From Terfezia claveryi (taxonomy: Eukaryota > Ascomycota > Pezizomycetes > Pezizales > Pezizaceae): a stretch of DNA of 32,673 nucleotides. The translations under genes and the position numbers were made by a program. This document shows, one piece after another, positions 8,972 through 18,737 of this stretch. Positions within the stretch are counted from its first letter, which is position 1, and each line of letters opens with the position of its first letter. The stretch spans positions 1 to 32,673 of the forward strand of contig WHUX01000402.1 of assembly GCA_015179025.1 (NCBI GenBank), read 5' to 3'. Below the pieces are notes generated by a model. That model searched no databases, was not told the origin of the DNA, and worked only from the letters and a program-made list of their open reading frames with translations.

Positions 8972-10773
8972 ATGGGAAGGCTAAAGCAACGGAAGCAAAA
9001 GTCAGAAGCTCAACAAGAGCTGCGCATTCAGCGGGCAATTTTGGCATTTCAACAGGAAAAATACCCATCGATCTAGAAGACAGCGGAGGTCTTTGGACTA
9101 GCATATTCTACCTTGCGTAGGCGGTTAAATGGTGGAGAATCCCGTACAAAAGCGCATGTGGTACTACAGTTGTGTACTCCAGCAGAAGAGAAGGCAATTG
9201 TATGATGGATATTGAAATTAGAGGAGTGGGGATTCCCTCCTCGAATTGCACATGTAAAAGAGGGTGTGGCTATATTGAAGGGTATTAAGTGGGATGAAAG
9301 CTCAAAAGTGGGAAAGAATTGCTTTCTAGACCATAACCCCTACTTTGTATTGAAGTTCAGTAGCCAGTTTGACAAGAAAAGAATTAAAGCTAGCAATCCA
9401 ATAATTATCCAAGATCACTTCAATAAGCTTTTGCAGCTTAAGCGACTTTACCAAATTATCGATGCCACTACCTGCAATATGGATGAAAAGGGATTTAGGC
9501 AAGGAATTTCAGATTGAGCAAAAGTTATCTGTTTACGACATAGTTGTGGAATGACTGGCAAGCTAGTAACAGATGGTAATTGAGAGATGATTATAGTAGT
9601 TGAAGCAATATCCAGAGAAGCAGTTGTACTTCCACCATTGGTTATATATAAAGGAGCTGGACATTATATAGGATGGTATCAATCTCCAAAAAATTTAGAT
9701 ATTGATTGTAATCAATGGAAGTTCACTTATTCAAAGAAGGGATAGACTAGTTATAGTTTAGGGATGGAATGGATTATGCACTTCTATGAAACAACAAAAA
9801 AGCAGTACAAGAGGGAGTATAGAGATTACTAATTGTAGATGGTCATGGCTCTCATATTACGATTGAGTTTATTGAGTTTGGCCTTAGTATTAATATTGTT
9901 GTTTCTTGTCTGCCAGCTCACTCTATACATCTTCTTTAACCCCTTAACGTTGGATTATTTTCACTACTACAGAAAGCATATAGCATGCAGGTCGACTACC
10001 TTGTTCAATTTGGCAATGTGGTAGTCACTAAAGGCAACTTTCTACCTATGCTAATATCTGCACGAACTGCAACATATACGAAAAAGAATATTCTGGGTGC
10101 ATGGCATGGAGCAGGTCTTATTCCATTCAATCCACGACATGTTTTAGACAAATTGACGCACGGACTAGCACTACCAACAGTCCATGCTTCTGCCCCACTT
10201 CTGGAACCCCCCCACACTATGCAATATAGCTGACGTCTCAAATCTAAGGATACGGACTTTAATCGAGCAGAACTTATAGACCTTATCCAGCAACTTCAAA
10301 ATTTTGGAATTGCAGCAGATAAGGATAGGGAACTAGAGCGAAGGACGCTTCAGTAGTAGCAAGAGGCACAGAAGCTTGAAGCGAAGGTTGATAGGAGGGA
10401 GCTAGGAAGGTCTCGTGGTAGGGTAATGGATGGCAAGGCTCTTAAGGAGTTGTATCTTGAACGAGAAGCTGCTGAAGCAAAAAAGGAGTTGTATCTTGAA
10501 CGGGAAGCTGCTGAAGCAAAAAAGAAGGCATGGCAGAAAACTGCTTCAAATCAATCAAGTAAACCTCCGCAGCGCAGGCCCCAGCAAACTCGCTATCAAT
10601 CTGGAAAACGTAAGGCAGTTTCATTTGTTACTATCAGTTCATCAGATGGAGAAGAAAATATCAGCGGGGATGAGCTTGAGGAGTGGGACAGCGATTTGGA
10701 AACTCTTTCTATTAGCTCAGATACTTCTATTTTTTCTACTATTACTCTCGCGCAGTACCCTCAAGGGGGGTAG
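8972..10773 (+). pseudogene. Pogo/Fot1-type (DDE_1) transposase, inactivated
   Basis: From the ATG at 8972 the product begins with a Psq/CENP-B-like helix-turn-helix (AILAFQQEKYPSI, TAEVFGLAYSTLRRRLNGG) and a second DNA-binding helix region (KAIV, WILKLEEWGFPP). The DDE core follows: first Asp in NMDEKGFRQG near 9480, second in VDGHGSH near 9838, third expected in PLDVG but read here as PLNVG, so Asp to Asn. The C-terminal part (10240-10773) is charged, with a 13-residue tandem duplication. In-frame stops lie at 9074 (TAG, expected Gln), 9203 (TGA, expected Arg), 9515 and further on, with a frameshift at about 9830. Transposition activity is lost three times over. Most stops are one C-to-T or G-to-A change from a sensible codon. 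Confidence 0.85.
10447..10524 (+). repeat. 39-bp tandem duplication inside the transposase tail
   Basis: Copy 1 is 10447-10485 and copy 2 is 10486-10524. They differ by one base (CGAGAA versus CGGGAA). Each encodes 13 residues, ELYLEREAAEAKK, keeping the frame and lengthening a predicted charged helix. The near-identity makes it a recent or homogenised duplication compared with the heavily mutated transposase around it. Confidence 0.9.
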
Positions 10774-11236
10774 TACGGCCTCATACCCCCTCTCCTACTC
10801 CGGGGCCCTCTGGGACCTCCCGCAATCTTTCTGTGTAACTAGATCTCATGCATCTGGTAGATAGCCGATAACTTGAGCCACTTCCCCATGATGGTCCGCA
10901 TCCCCGTGAAGTATGGTATTCGAGGTTACTTTCTTATACATTGTTACTTCCTTGTCCGCGGGTTTCTACTGTACTTACAACGAGAGTGACCCAATAAGGT
11001 ATATGAGTGCAGTGAACTGGGGAAATCTCGTTAATTTTGACTTTTTAAATATTGAATGTATGAGTATTTCGTAGTTCATATGGACTCATCATTCGGAGCA
11101 GAGTTCATGTTTTGTCCCTTATACCTCCGCCAATCACGGCGATTTGTGTCAATGGTCGATCCATTGCCCAATTGGGGCCACACTTGGGGTTGAGCCATCC
11201 ACCAATTACGCACAGGCTGATGTTAGTTAGCTCGAC
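10774..11236. other. 3' flank of the pogo-like element, no gene
   Basis: No gene. GTATTCGAGGTTACTTTCTT at about 10917-10936, read inverted, resembles the pogo terminus seen at 881-905 (ATAAGAAA, CCTCGA) and may be the eroded right end of the element. No matching left end was found. Confidence 0.3.
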
Positions 11237-11736
11237 TCATTCATGAATCCATTGCTTAATTGTTAAAATCGAACTCACAATGATTAATTTATTTACACCA
11301 CAGAAATTGCATGCAAACAAGGAAAAAAAATGAAGTGAAAATGAATATTTAAGAGGGAAAGGGTCGATGTAGGAGGGGACCCCTCTGGGCAGCCCCCTGA
11401 GTCCAGTTATCTTCCTAATATACATTAGCAGGACCTCCACAGAGCCGAACGATATCTGCAAGGACATCCGGGTGATCAACAACAGACCGAGACACAGCAA
11501 GAACTTGGGAAACCTACCAACGCCCAGAATATCACTGTTCAGCTATAAACTGATGACCTGAACACCCTCATCATCACATCGCGAAACCCCCCAAAAACAT
11601 CAGGATATCGTACGGCGAGTGGACGCAGCCCTCGTATAAGCAGCAGAGGTCCAGACTCCATAAACTCGAATGAGACAAGAACAAGAACACCCAGCTGGAC
11701 TTGGGAGCCGACCATGAACCGTACTCTATTACCACA

Positions 11737-12655
11737 CTTGGAATCATTCTGGATCACAGATTGAACTTCAAAGAACATGTAGGCAGCCGAACGGAGAAGG
11801 CAGGAAAGGATGTACTCACAATACTGGGTACATAACAGCACGGCGGCATGTCGCCACGACCGTTAAGAGCCCTATACGCTGGCTGTATATGACCGATTTT
11901 TACAGTTCAGACAAAAGCAACAGGCTGAACTTGCGAAGAAGAACCCCAAAACCCACTGAAAAGAAATCCATTAATCTTTATGGTCGGATTACCAAGCCCA
12001 AGCAGAAGACTAGGAAAAGGTCTGATGCTAACTTAAGTCAGATACCTCTTCCAAAAAAGACTTTACTTGGGGAGCGGAAACATGGTTCAGACCTACAGAC
12101 AATCCATACAGCCGCCTAACCGCCATGGTACGTCTGGAATACGCAGCCCTACACAAAATCACACGTGGATATCATGGGAGCTGACATTTCAAACTAGGTC
12201 TCATTAGTAACATAGAACCTTTGGAGTGCCAGCTACATCGTGGACATCTCGTGCGGTCAGGAGAGGGAACCCCCATATCCACTCAGTCCCCTCGCGTCAT
12301 ACCTACAACCACATCACCACCGCATTCAATACAGCTACCCCACCACGGATCTCAGCCTTTTAAACTTTGGCAATTTCGAAGAAACCCTCACCAGCAGCCT
12401 GATCACATAGACCAAGCAGAAACGGACTCGTTGAACAAAGGCAAGGCAGGTGGGCGGCAAAGACAGAGGTATACTGGAGGTAGGATGGTGGGTCCGTTAC
12501 ACGGACGACACTGGAAGAGCAGGTCACGGTGCCTCCGAAGATAGACGAGGATTCGGCAATCCCCCGCCCTCAGGCCACTCATATCTCGGGGAAGAATCCA
12601 CGATTGCAGATGCCGAACATCAAGCCATAGTACTCGCCCTAGAAGTACACATCGT
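11737..12655 (+). pseudogene. LINE ORF2 remnant: end of reverse transcriptase and start of RNase H
   Basis: LGIILDHRLNFKEHV (about 11740-11785), LRALYAGCI (about 11862-11888) and LEYAALHKITRGYHGS (12137-12178) are the thumb/connection part of a non-LTR reverse transcriptase of the Tad1/I type, where this LGI.LD..L.F..H pattern is characteristic. An RNase H start follows at about 12460-12655, with VRYTDDTGRAGHG (catalytic Asp in YTD) and YLGEESTIADAEHQAIVLAL (Glu and Asp of the core). Frames change several times and stops are frequent. The palm domain with the catalytic motif and the endonuclease are not recognisable upstream. The RNase H is cut by Copia sequence at about 12650 and its tail resumes at about 14.0 kb. 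Confidence 0.7.
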
Positions 12656-12990
12656 TGCAAAGGGCTACTCACACCAAGAAGGCCTTGAGTATGATGAAAC
12701 CTCCGTGACTCGTACGATCCCTTAAGACTCATCATTGCCTTGCAAATCACCTCGGTTTGGACATGGAACAACTCGATATCAAATCAGCATTCCAGAATGG
12801 CGATGTTGTCGGAGAAATCTGGATGCTACTTCCTCCTGGTGTGGGTCTAGAATCTAGATGGCAGGATACTTCGACTACACAAAGCCCTATATGGACTTAA
12901 ACAAGCTCCTCTCCAGTGGTTTGAGAAACTCACCTCTGCCCCTGCTGAACTCGATTTTGTGTCTCTCCCCTTGACCTGTATGCATATATC
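12650..12990 (+). mobile_element. Ty1/Copia reverse-transcriptase fragment nested in the LINE
   Basis: HIVAKGYSHQEGLEYDET (12648-12701), then in another frame GLDMEQLDIKSAFQNGD and IWMLLPPGV (12755-12845), then LHKALYGLKQAPLQWFEKL (12872-12930). These are the consecutive N-terminal blocks of the Copia RT (RVT_2) family, in order and in about the right spacing. The catalytic YVDD block is absent, so this is a short piece. The first 75 bases are in frame with the LINE RNase H, giving a chimeric open frame at 12450-12725. Frameshifts at about 12720 and 12860. Confidence 0.8.
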
Positions 12991-13640
12991 AATATGGAAC
13001 TAAGGGTAATACCCGCAGGACTCACTTGGTTACGATCCTATCTAATTCGGTAGCAGTCATATCCTCAGCCATCAACATCTCCAAGGGCTCCCGGCAAGGA
13101 GTGGCATGGAGCCAGAGATCGAGGCTCTGCTAGGCGAACAAGACACCAACATTTACAACACTTCCATCTCGTAAATACCAGTAGCGGGCAGTGCGTCCTC
13201 GAGGCTGCCTCCCCGATACCTAGTCGGTTCATTGAGGGATAACCCGCAACCGAAGAGCAGTTATAGAATGTCAGACGTGGTCCAAAAAACCAACCGACGT
13301 CCCAGCTACCAGTGGTTACGTCCTGGCCCATTTATGCAAGTGCCAGCTGGGACAACAGGTTACCCCTCGTGCCCAAATCCCCTAGGGGCAAGGCAAGAAA
13401 TTGTCGATGTAGCCGTGGTTAGTCGGGTGTGAGATCGGTGCCTCTGACCTACATAACCAAATATATCGTTGGTGGTATTGGGTTATCCGGTGACCCGAGA
13501 CATAGTGTCACACAGTTCATCCATCAACACACTTTGGCCTGGCAAGGCAGCGAGGTGAGGGGGACATGGTGGCTCCCAGGCAGCCGGAACGGGATTGAAC
13601 CGTCAGCCAATTGTAGGGAGTGGCTGGGCTCGGAGAACTC
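12991..13640. other. Unassigned repeat-derived tract
   Basis: Only short frames without domains. It lies between the Copia fragment and the resumption of LINE RNase H sequence and may hold further eroded retroelement DNA. A minus-strand GGTTCAATCCC box at about 13591-13601 recalls a tRNA B box, but no tRNA fold forms around it. Confidence 0.35.
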
Positions 13641-13989
13641 ATGCTCAAGGCTTCTAAGTACCTAGCATGGTGGAGTTATTGTCTCCTGGTAATCTTAACT
13701 GTTACGCTTATCTTCGAGTCCTGTTAGGTGACCCAGACAGTCGAATCGCTGTAGTTGGTTCGCCATACAACTGGAATAAGCAAGGGCAGAAACAGCAACT
13801 CGCTAGAGGGGTGTATAAGTAACATAGTCCAGCATGAAGTGAGGAAGGATTTAGCGAAGAGGCTCAAGGTGAGAAGGGCGCATCCCATCTGCAATAGGTA
13901 TGAAAGTACTACAATACTGATCATTCAGCAGCAGGATCATCGGGAAAAAGAGCTAAGTTCACGGACGTTTACCTCCCCTCCCCAGGAGT

Positions 13990-14420
13990 CAGGGAGATGA
14001 TATTGCAATGAATACCTGGTGAGGGAAACCCGGTAGCTGTCAAAGGCAACGGAATTGCCGACCGACTAACATCCTTCGCTTCGGCTTTGGGACAGGTCGG
14101 TCTCAAGGAATCCATGGTCGCGGAAGGAGAGATCGGGTGGCTTCGGAACAACGTAGAAGCGAAGCACGAACATCCCCAGGATGCGGCGACCGGAGAGCGG
14201 ATGGAGCCGTCACGCCCTTTCGCCTACACCTGGTTACACACAAACCGGGGCCCTCAGAAATATCACCACATCAACAAATCGGACAGCAGCGCATTCCAGT
14301 GCGGTTATCACACCCAGGACGGCCGTACATCACCTTTGACTGTTCAGACTTCAACGAGCACAGGCGGCGTTAGGCAGTACTGCAGTATTAAGGATTGGGA
14401 AGACCTCGATCGTCCCATTT
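13990..14420 (+). pseudogene. LINE ORF2 C-terminus: RNase H tail and Cys motif
   Basis: VAVKGNGIADRLTSFASALG (14034-14093) matches the last RNase H block (G..GNE.AD.LA) of LINE-encoded RNase H. About 150 bp on, AYTWLHTNRGPQKYH and then QCGYHTQDGR and, after a one-base shift, TFDCSDFNEHRRR form the C-x-C...H...C region that ends Tad1-type ORF2 proteins. DWEDLDRPIWVQE follows near 14394-14432. With the piece at 11737-12655 this gives RT-RNase H-Cys order on one strand, so both are probably one element split by the insertion. No polymerase core is present. Confidence 0.6.
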
Positions 14421-14699
14421 GGGTCCAGGAGAAGGATGGGATAAGGTGGACGCTGTGGATGCTTTTTTCTGTTTTTGGTACCGATCCCTCGTCGGGAGAG
14501 GGTAGTCTGGTTGGCACGGGAGAGAGGCCTAAGATACCCTTTTGGTTCTTTCGCGACCTTTCGGGTTAACTTTAATTTTCTTACCGCATGGTACTTGAGT
14601 TTGTTCGAATTTAGTTTTTTTGCTTTTGATCGGGCCTCAGTCAGGCCCCTCGGGGTCATCTGGTGAATGTCGGTTAAGACAATACGAAAGCTCCAATCC

Positions 14700-14784
14700 T
14701 TTTGAGTCTTGCTTCTCATGGTCCCCTTACTGGGACCGAATAGGAGTAATGAGTATCAAAAAAAAAAAGATTTTTGAATCTTGC
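14700..14784 (+). mobile_element. Ultra-short poly-A retroinsertion with hairpin (copy 1)
   Basis: TTTTGAGTCTTGC at 14700-14712 is repeated as TTTTGAATCTTGC at 14772-14784 (12 of 13 identical), bounding a 59-bp insert, 14713-14771. The insert holds a 42-bp core (14715-14756) found exactly, inverted, at 27202-27243. In it GGTCCC CTTACT GGGACC (14720-14737) is a perfect 6-bp stem with a 6-nt loop. TGAGTAT and a 12-base A run follow. Target duplication, 3' A tail and 3' hairpin are the marks of target-primed reverse transcription by a LINE machinery. Confidence 0.75.
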
Positions 14785-15398
14785 GTTGGTTTGGATTCCT
14801 GCATCTTTATCTGTCCATTGGGCCCTTGAATCTATCGTCTTTTTTGGATGAATTTACTTTTGCCAGTTGGCACTCGAGTTTATGTGGCAGATATAGGCAT
14901 CGGATCTGGCGGATTAACCTGTCTTATCCTGAATCAACCGGGATCTCCAGGTGGCTCATCATGGTCCGAACCACATACCTATGCGTAATAAGAATTTTTT
15001 TGTTTTTACAAAACAAGAGCCATACTCCAGAATGCTGAACTGTGCAGTAAAAGGATTGGGCAATACATTTCTTCTGTGTGGTGTTTGCGGTGTGGACAGC
15101 CCCTCGAGGCTGCATACTGTATGCGATATTTGGATTCCTATATTCGGGTTTGAATACATCGTCCTTCTCAATTACCCTGAGCACGTGCGTGATGCTGGTG
15201 TGTGACTGCGACTGCCCCGTGTGACTGCGGTTTGTGACGCAAGTGGCCTGATATACGACGTCCCCCATAGGCTAGTCCCCCACCTCTCTTTCCACGACAT
15301 CTTTCAGACAAAACCTCAACCTCATATCTTAGATACATCATACCAAACTTCAACCCTGAGGCTATAGGACCACCACCACCCCTCTCAAGTGATTCACA
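14785..15398. other. Intergenic region upstream of the LRR gene
   Basis: No gene seen. The last 120 bases before 15399 are rich in C, T and A (for example ACCTCTCTTTCCACGACATC at about 15281), as fungal promoter and leader sequence often is, and CACA sits directly before the ATG at 15399. No TATA box or named factor site can be claimed. Confidence 0.4.
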
Positions 15399-16595
15399 AT
15401 GAAAGTTACCTCGGTGTCTACCTCTCCAACGCAGCTTATCCCAAGGAAAAGGCCTGCCCCACAAAACGACAGAGGCCTTGTGGCCACTATAAACGAGGAG
15501 GATACGTCTTCAGACGACGTATCAGAGACTGATTCATACGAGGAATCAGACCAAGATAAAGCCGGTTCAGGCGATGACGATGAATCCATAGTAAGATTGG
15601 GCACGAGCGAAGGTCGAAAGACCATAGCATATGGAGTCCGTGGAACAGGACAAGCAACACTCCGAGATCGAGTCCTCATTCTCCTGAGCTCCATCATACC
15701 TGATAATGACGTCGACATTCCCCTCACCGCTACATGCGACGAAATTGCCATGGTCCTGACGGCTAAGCATCTTTGGGCTCCCCGGTTGGTAGCCCTTTTT
15801 CAACACTACCCTGTCACCACCATCCATATCACCACCACAGAGGGTGCCCCGCATGAGCTCAACAAGACCACCACGGCCCTTGTCCAGCAATTCTTCGTGC
15901 AACGCACCTTCACCACTCTCACCGACCTCATACTAGCAGGCCTCCCGCTCAAAGCGAGTGATATCTGTAACCTGAGTCTCCTCCAAAACGTTACAAGTCT
16001 AGATCTTACCAACACGGGGCTCGATATTGGAGGAGTTAGCGCGCTTGTTTATCTCCGGAATACGTTGAGAACTCTGAACCTCACGGGTAACATACGTGTC
16101 GATGACAAGGCAAGGAATCCACTGAGGTTAATCTCAGCATTGACGAAACTGTATCTTGAAGGGACCGCCTTCACTATGGACGGATTGCGCAAGCTAGTTA
16201 AGGAATCAAAGCGCCGCCTGTCCCTACCATCCAACGACCCACAAGTCGGTTCAGCTGACGAACCAATCCACCTGGCAAGCATCCCCATTGCTTGCGTCAC
16301 CTACTTCTTGAGCCCACCACAGTACGCACTTTACATCCCAAAGGATCAGGCGTATATCACAGACCCTGAGGGTGTTGATGAGAGCAAGCTGGCTATTAGG
16401 GCTTTGGAAAGAAACCTGGAATTACACGCAAAAGTCGATTTATTGATTCCTGTGCGAGGTATGAAGATGGAATTGGTTTACTGTTTGAGGGACTTGCTAT
16501 ACAGGAGAAGCCTTGATGGCCTTGTGAAGCAGTCCATGGCGGGGAATAGTCAGGAGGTAGAAGTTGGGTGGTGGCTGGGGGTTGGAATGCAATAA
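15399..16595 (+). CDS. Leucine-rich-repeat protein, intact, intronless
   Basis: A 398-codon open frame from ATG 15399 (context CACAATGA) to TAA 16593-16595. Residues 1-70 are polar and acidic (EEDTSSDDVSETDSYEESD), probably disordered. Residues about 80-270 hold leucine-rich repeats of the ribonuclease-inhibitor-like kind: LTDLILAGLPL, VTSLDLTNTGLDIGGVSALV, LRTLNLTGN and LTKLYLEGTAFTMDGLRKLV, each with the LxxLxL core about 23-28 residues apart. The C-terminal 120 residues form a mixed domain without a motif I recognise. No signal peptide or membrane segment. LRR domains bind other proteins; the partner and pathway are unknown. It is the only long uninterrupted gene in the window apart from the kinase, which suggests selection keeps it. 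Confidence 0.8.
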   Translation: MKVTSVSTSPTQLIPRKRPAPQNDRGLVATINEEDTSSDDVSETDSYEESDQDKAGSGDDDESIVRLGTSEGRKTIAYGVRGTGQATLRDRVLILLSSIIPDNDVDIPLTATCDEIAMVLTAKHLWAPRLVALFQHYPVTTIHITTTEGAPHELNKTTTALVQQFFVQRTFTTLTDLILAGLPLKASDICNLSLLQNVTSLDLTNTGLDIGGVSALVYLRNTLRTLNLTGNIRVDDKARNPLRLISALTKLYLEGTAFTMDGLRKLVKESKRRLSLPSNDPQVGSADEPIHLASIPIACVTYFLSPPQYALYIPKDQAYITDPEGVDESKLAIRALERNLELHAKVDLLIPVRGMKMELVYCLRDLLYRRSLDGLVKQSMAGNSQEVEVGWWLGVGMQ

Positions 16596-16679
16596 GAAGG
16601 GAAATTGATTGTTACAGTGGTCAGTTGATAATGTCTCCTCGTTCTTAGGGTATCTTATACATACTAACTCATATGCCCC

Positions 16680-17400
16680 AGGCGCACATTTCGTGCAGAC
16701 TACACCAGCTTGGGTTTCTTATAAATATTTTTCCCCAAGATAGCTTTCATGGCACTATCTGCGACCATTCCACTTCATTTTTGGGGGATTTATCCACACA
16801 ACTTTACGTTTTCCCAAAAGTTGTGCTTTGATCCAGCGTTCGGTGAACCGCGAAAATGTATGCCTAATCGCCCGGCCCACCTGCAGCAACCTGGAACCCT
16901 ATGAAGACCTGAAATTTCTGTTGCCTAATTCAATGAAATTAGACTATGGAGAGGAAATCCGGAAAACAAATGATATTTACTGATAGTTTGAAGGAGTGTT
17001 GTCGAATCACCACCGAATTGGCCAGATTTTTACCCCGCAATGTATTTGAACACAATCCTGAGGAAATACTCGAATATTCAACTACAGAATGCCGAGCTTA
17101 TAATCTTAAACGAATTATTGAAGGTAATTGCAGGATTTTGGTTTGTACAGATGCATGTGGAATGGGCTTAGATATCCCGGATGTTGAAAGGGCAGTGCAA
17201 TGGCTTCTATCCCAACGCTGTAACTTAAGTTCACTCTACCAGCATCTGGGGTGAGCAGCACGTCGATAAGATATTCAGGGCGTTGGAATACACTTCTATA
17301 CTTCCTATACTGAAATTAGTACAGAACATGCCCCTGAGGCACAAATTTATACTCGTGCGTGGGACCATACCAATAGCGCGAGACATAGTCAGATTTGATA
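16680..17400 (+). pseudogene. RecQ-like DEAD/DEAH helicase fragment, inactivated
   Basis: Helicase blocks appear in order but in changing frames. FMALSATIP (about 16747-16773) is motif III (S-A-T). SVNRENVCLIARP (about 16840-16878) is the linker seen in RecQ-like proteins. MIFTDSLKECCRITTELARF (16970-17029) starts the second RecA domain. CRILVCTDACGMGLDIPDVE (17134-17193) is motif V, and LYQHLG then a stop and AARR is motif VI (QxxGRxxR). The stop, TGA at 17252, stands where the arginine finger is expected, one C-to-T change from CGA. Remnants (DIQGVGI, EAQIYTRAWDHTNSAR) run to about 17390. The Walker A half is missing. Probably a dead copy of a repeated or element-borne helicase. Confidence 0.75.
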
Positions 17401-18340
17401 TGGGTTTGGAGACTCTGACCGCTGGATATGGGCTTAAGAGAAAAGCTGAATCTATGGATGCTGGGAACCCGAAAGCCGCCAATTTTTTTTGCTTAACGTT
17501 TTAGGCCTTGTGTGCTCTGTGGCATTGCTATGAATGTTTATCTTTTTTCAGGGATAGTGGTGTGCCACTAGGTAAATTTTTATTCACCGTCGAACTAATA
17601 TCAATATGCTTTGTGATATATTCGAGGCGCGGATTCAAAGCTGTGTCCAAAATACCACCTGATACCTGAAAGCCCATGACAAAGGAAAGCAGGGCGACTG
17701 GTGCGCCAACTGGGGTGGCCTGGGGTGGCTGGTCATGGCGGAGAGCCAGTAAGTAGTGTATGTTCTTCCTCCCAACCAACACAAACACTTGAACATTTTT
17801 AAGTTTTTTTGTAAAAGGGCCGTTAGCTATGTTCTCCATCAAAAAATTCCGCAAATTCGCGATTTCAAGTTATAATAACCTCTAGACTCTGCAGAACCCT
17901 CCCACCCCCCCCCCCCCCCAACCCTCTTCTGATTATAATTCTTAAAATTACACTCGTGTATATTGTTTCTTTGTTACATGCAAAACAACCGATGCCGACA
18001 CTTTTTCAACAACTTATCGATTACGCATTCGGCACCCTTCTGCCTTTAAAGTGGGTAGTGGAAGAAATTGGGGAGAGGCAGGAAGTTTTTGTACGGTTGT
18101 ATTTGTCTTTGTTACAGGGTTCTGGTGTTATATCTTAGGGTGGGAGCACCCGCTTCTGGTACCGAAAGCATAGTCTGGTTGCACTACCCCTCGCAGCCGA
18201 AAGCATAGGTCGAACCTTTATGGGACCTAGTCTGGTTGCACATCCATGAGGGTGTTGTGCCAACAGCGTCATGACCTTAGGTCGATTGCGGGTAAAAGTA
18301 AAAAGAAAAGAAAGAAAAATGACACTTGGAAATCGCACCA
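17401..18340. other. No confident gene; C-rich and repeat sequence
   Basis: A minus-strand frame (17528-17854, 108 codons, with TPVGAPVALLSFVMGF) is the only tolerably protein-like stretch and shows no domain. A long C run lies at about 17904-17919. From 18165 a short repeat begins (see the palindromic element). Confidence 0.35.
18160..18275 (+). repeat. Palindromic repeat element (copy 1)
   Basis: CCGAAAGCATAGTCTGGTTG at about 18163-18182 is partly repeated at 18198 (CCGAAAGCATAG) and 18227 (CCTAGTCTGGTTGCAC). The second half, from GTCTGGTTG through GGGTGTTGTGCCAAC, is related to 21281-21319, where the same arms form a 9-bp stem. GTCTGGTTG pairs with CAACCAGAC; in this copy the right arm is eroded to CAACAGCG. 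Non-coding. Confidence 0.5.
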
Positions 18341-18737
18341 CGATCACCACCACCACCACCACCACCTCCACCACCTCCACCAGCAGCAGCAGCAGCTTCT
18401 CAGATTACCATTACAGGGTTCATTGGCTTATGTATCTTTGTTAATGTTTTTGTGTATTTCTTCATTTATATAGGGATGGGTACTTTTAGTCAAATACGTG
18501 TTCCTCCGGGGATTATTACCAATCGGAATCAATTATTTCGATGGATCCTACATCCCTTTGGTTATAGAGTTCCTTTCTATGGCGGCAATCATACTTCCAG
18601 CAATAACCGTCGCATTTTCCCGACATCAGGAATTTCTTTATTCTCTATCCGATCTTTGCTTGCAATACCTACTCTATGAACCTATCTATCAACCAAAACA
18701 TCATTCCGGATTTCGTAATCCTATCCAGATTATTTGA
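18326..18737 (+). pseudogene. Unrecognised Pro/Ala-rich membrane-protein-like frames
   Basis: One frame (18326-18679) reads a run of about twelve prolines and five alanines, from the CAC/AGC microsatellite, followed by a strongly hydrophobic stretch (FIGLCIFVNVFVYFFIYIG, about 18420-18476). A second frame (about 18498-18737) continues with YIPLVIEFLSMAAIILPAI, another possible membrane helix, and ends at TGA 18735. There is no in-frame ATG before the proline run. Family not recognised; this may be chance hydrophobicity in T-rich DNA. Confidence 0.2.
18345..18396 (+). repeat. CAC/TCC/AGC trinucleotide microsatellite
   Basis: About seven CAC units, two CTCCACCAC variants, then five CAG/AGC units. 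Imperfect in the middle, which suggests age. Confidence 0.85.

Noticed and set aside
13530..13650. Possible minus-strand tRNA (GGTTCAATCCC box with a 5-bp T stem)
   Set aside because: No acceptor stem partner or plausible D and anticodon arms could be found at the right distance; perhaps a tRNA-like scrap at most.
14717..14784. The A-run as the natural 3' end of the LINE remnant at 11.7-14.4 kb
   Set aside because: The A-run unit has its own target duplication starting at 14700, so it is a separate insertion, though it may come from the same LINE family.
15362..15751. Minus-strand frames across the LRR gene
   Set aside because: Shadows of the intact 398-codon LRR gene on the plus strand.
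17528..17854. 108-codon minus-strand frame
   Set aside because: Some protein-like stretches but no motif, no intron signals and opposite to the neighbouring helicase remnant; not enough to call a gene.
18345..18396. CAC/CAG array as a CRISPR-like or regulatory array
   Set aside because: Plain trinucleotide microsatellite with no spacers.
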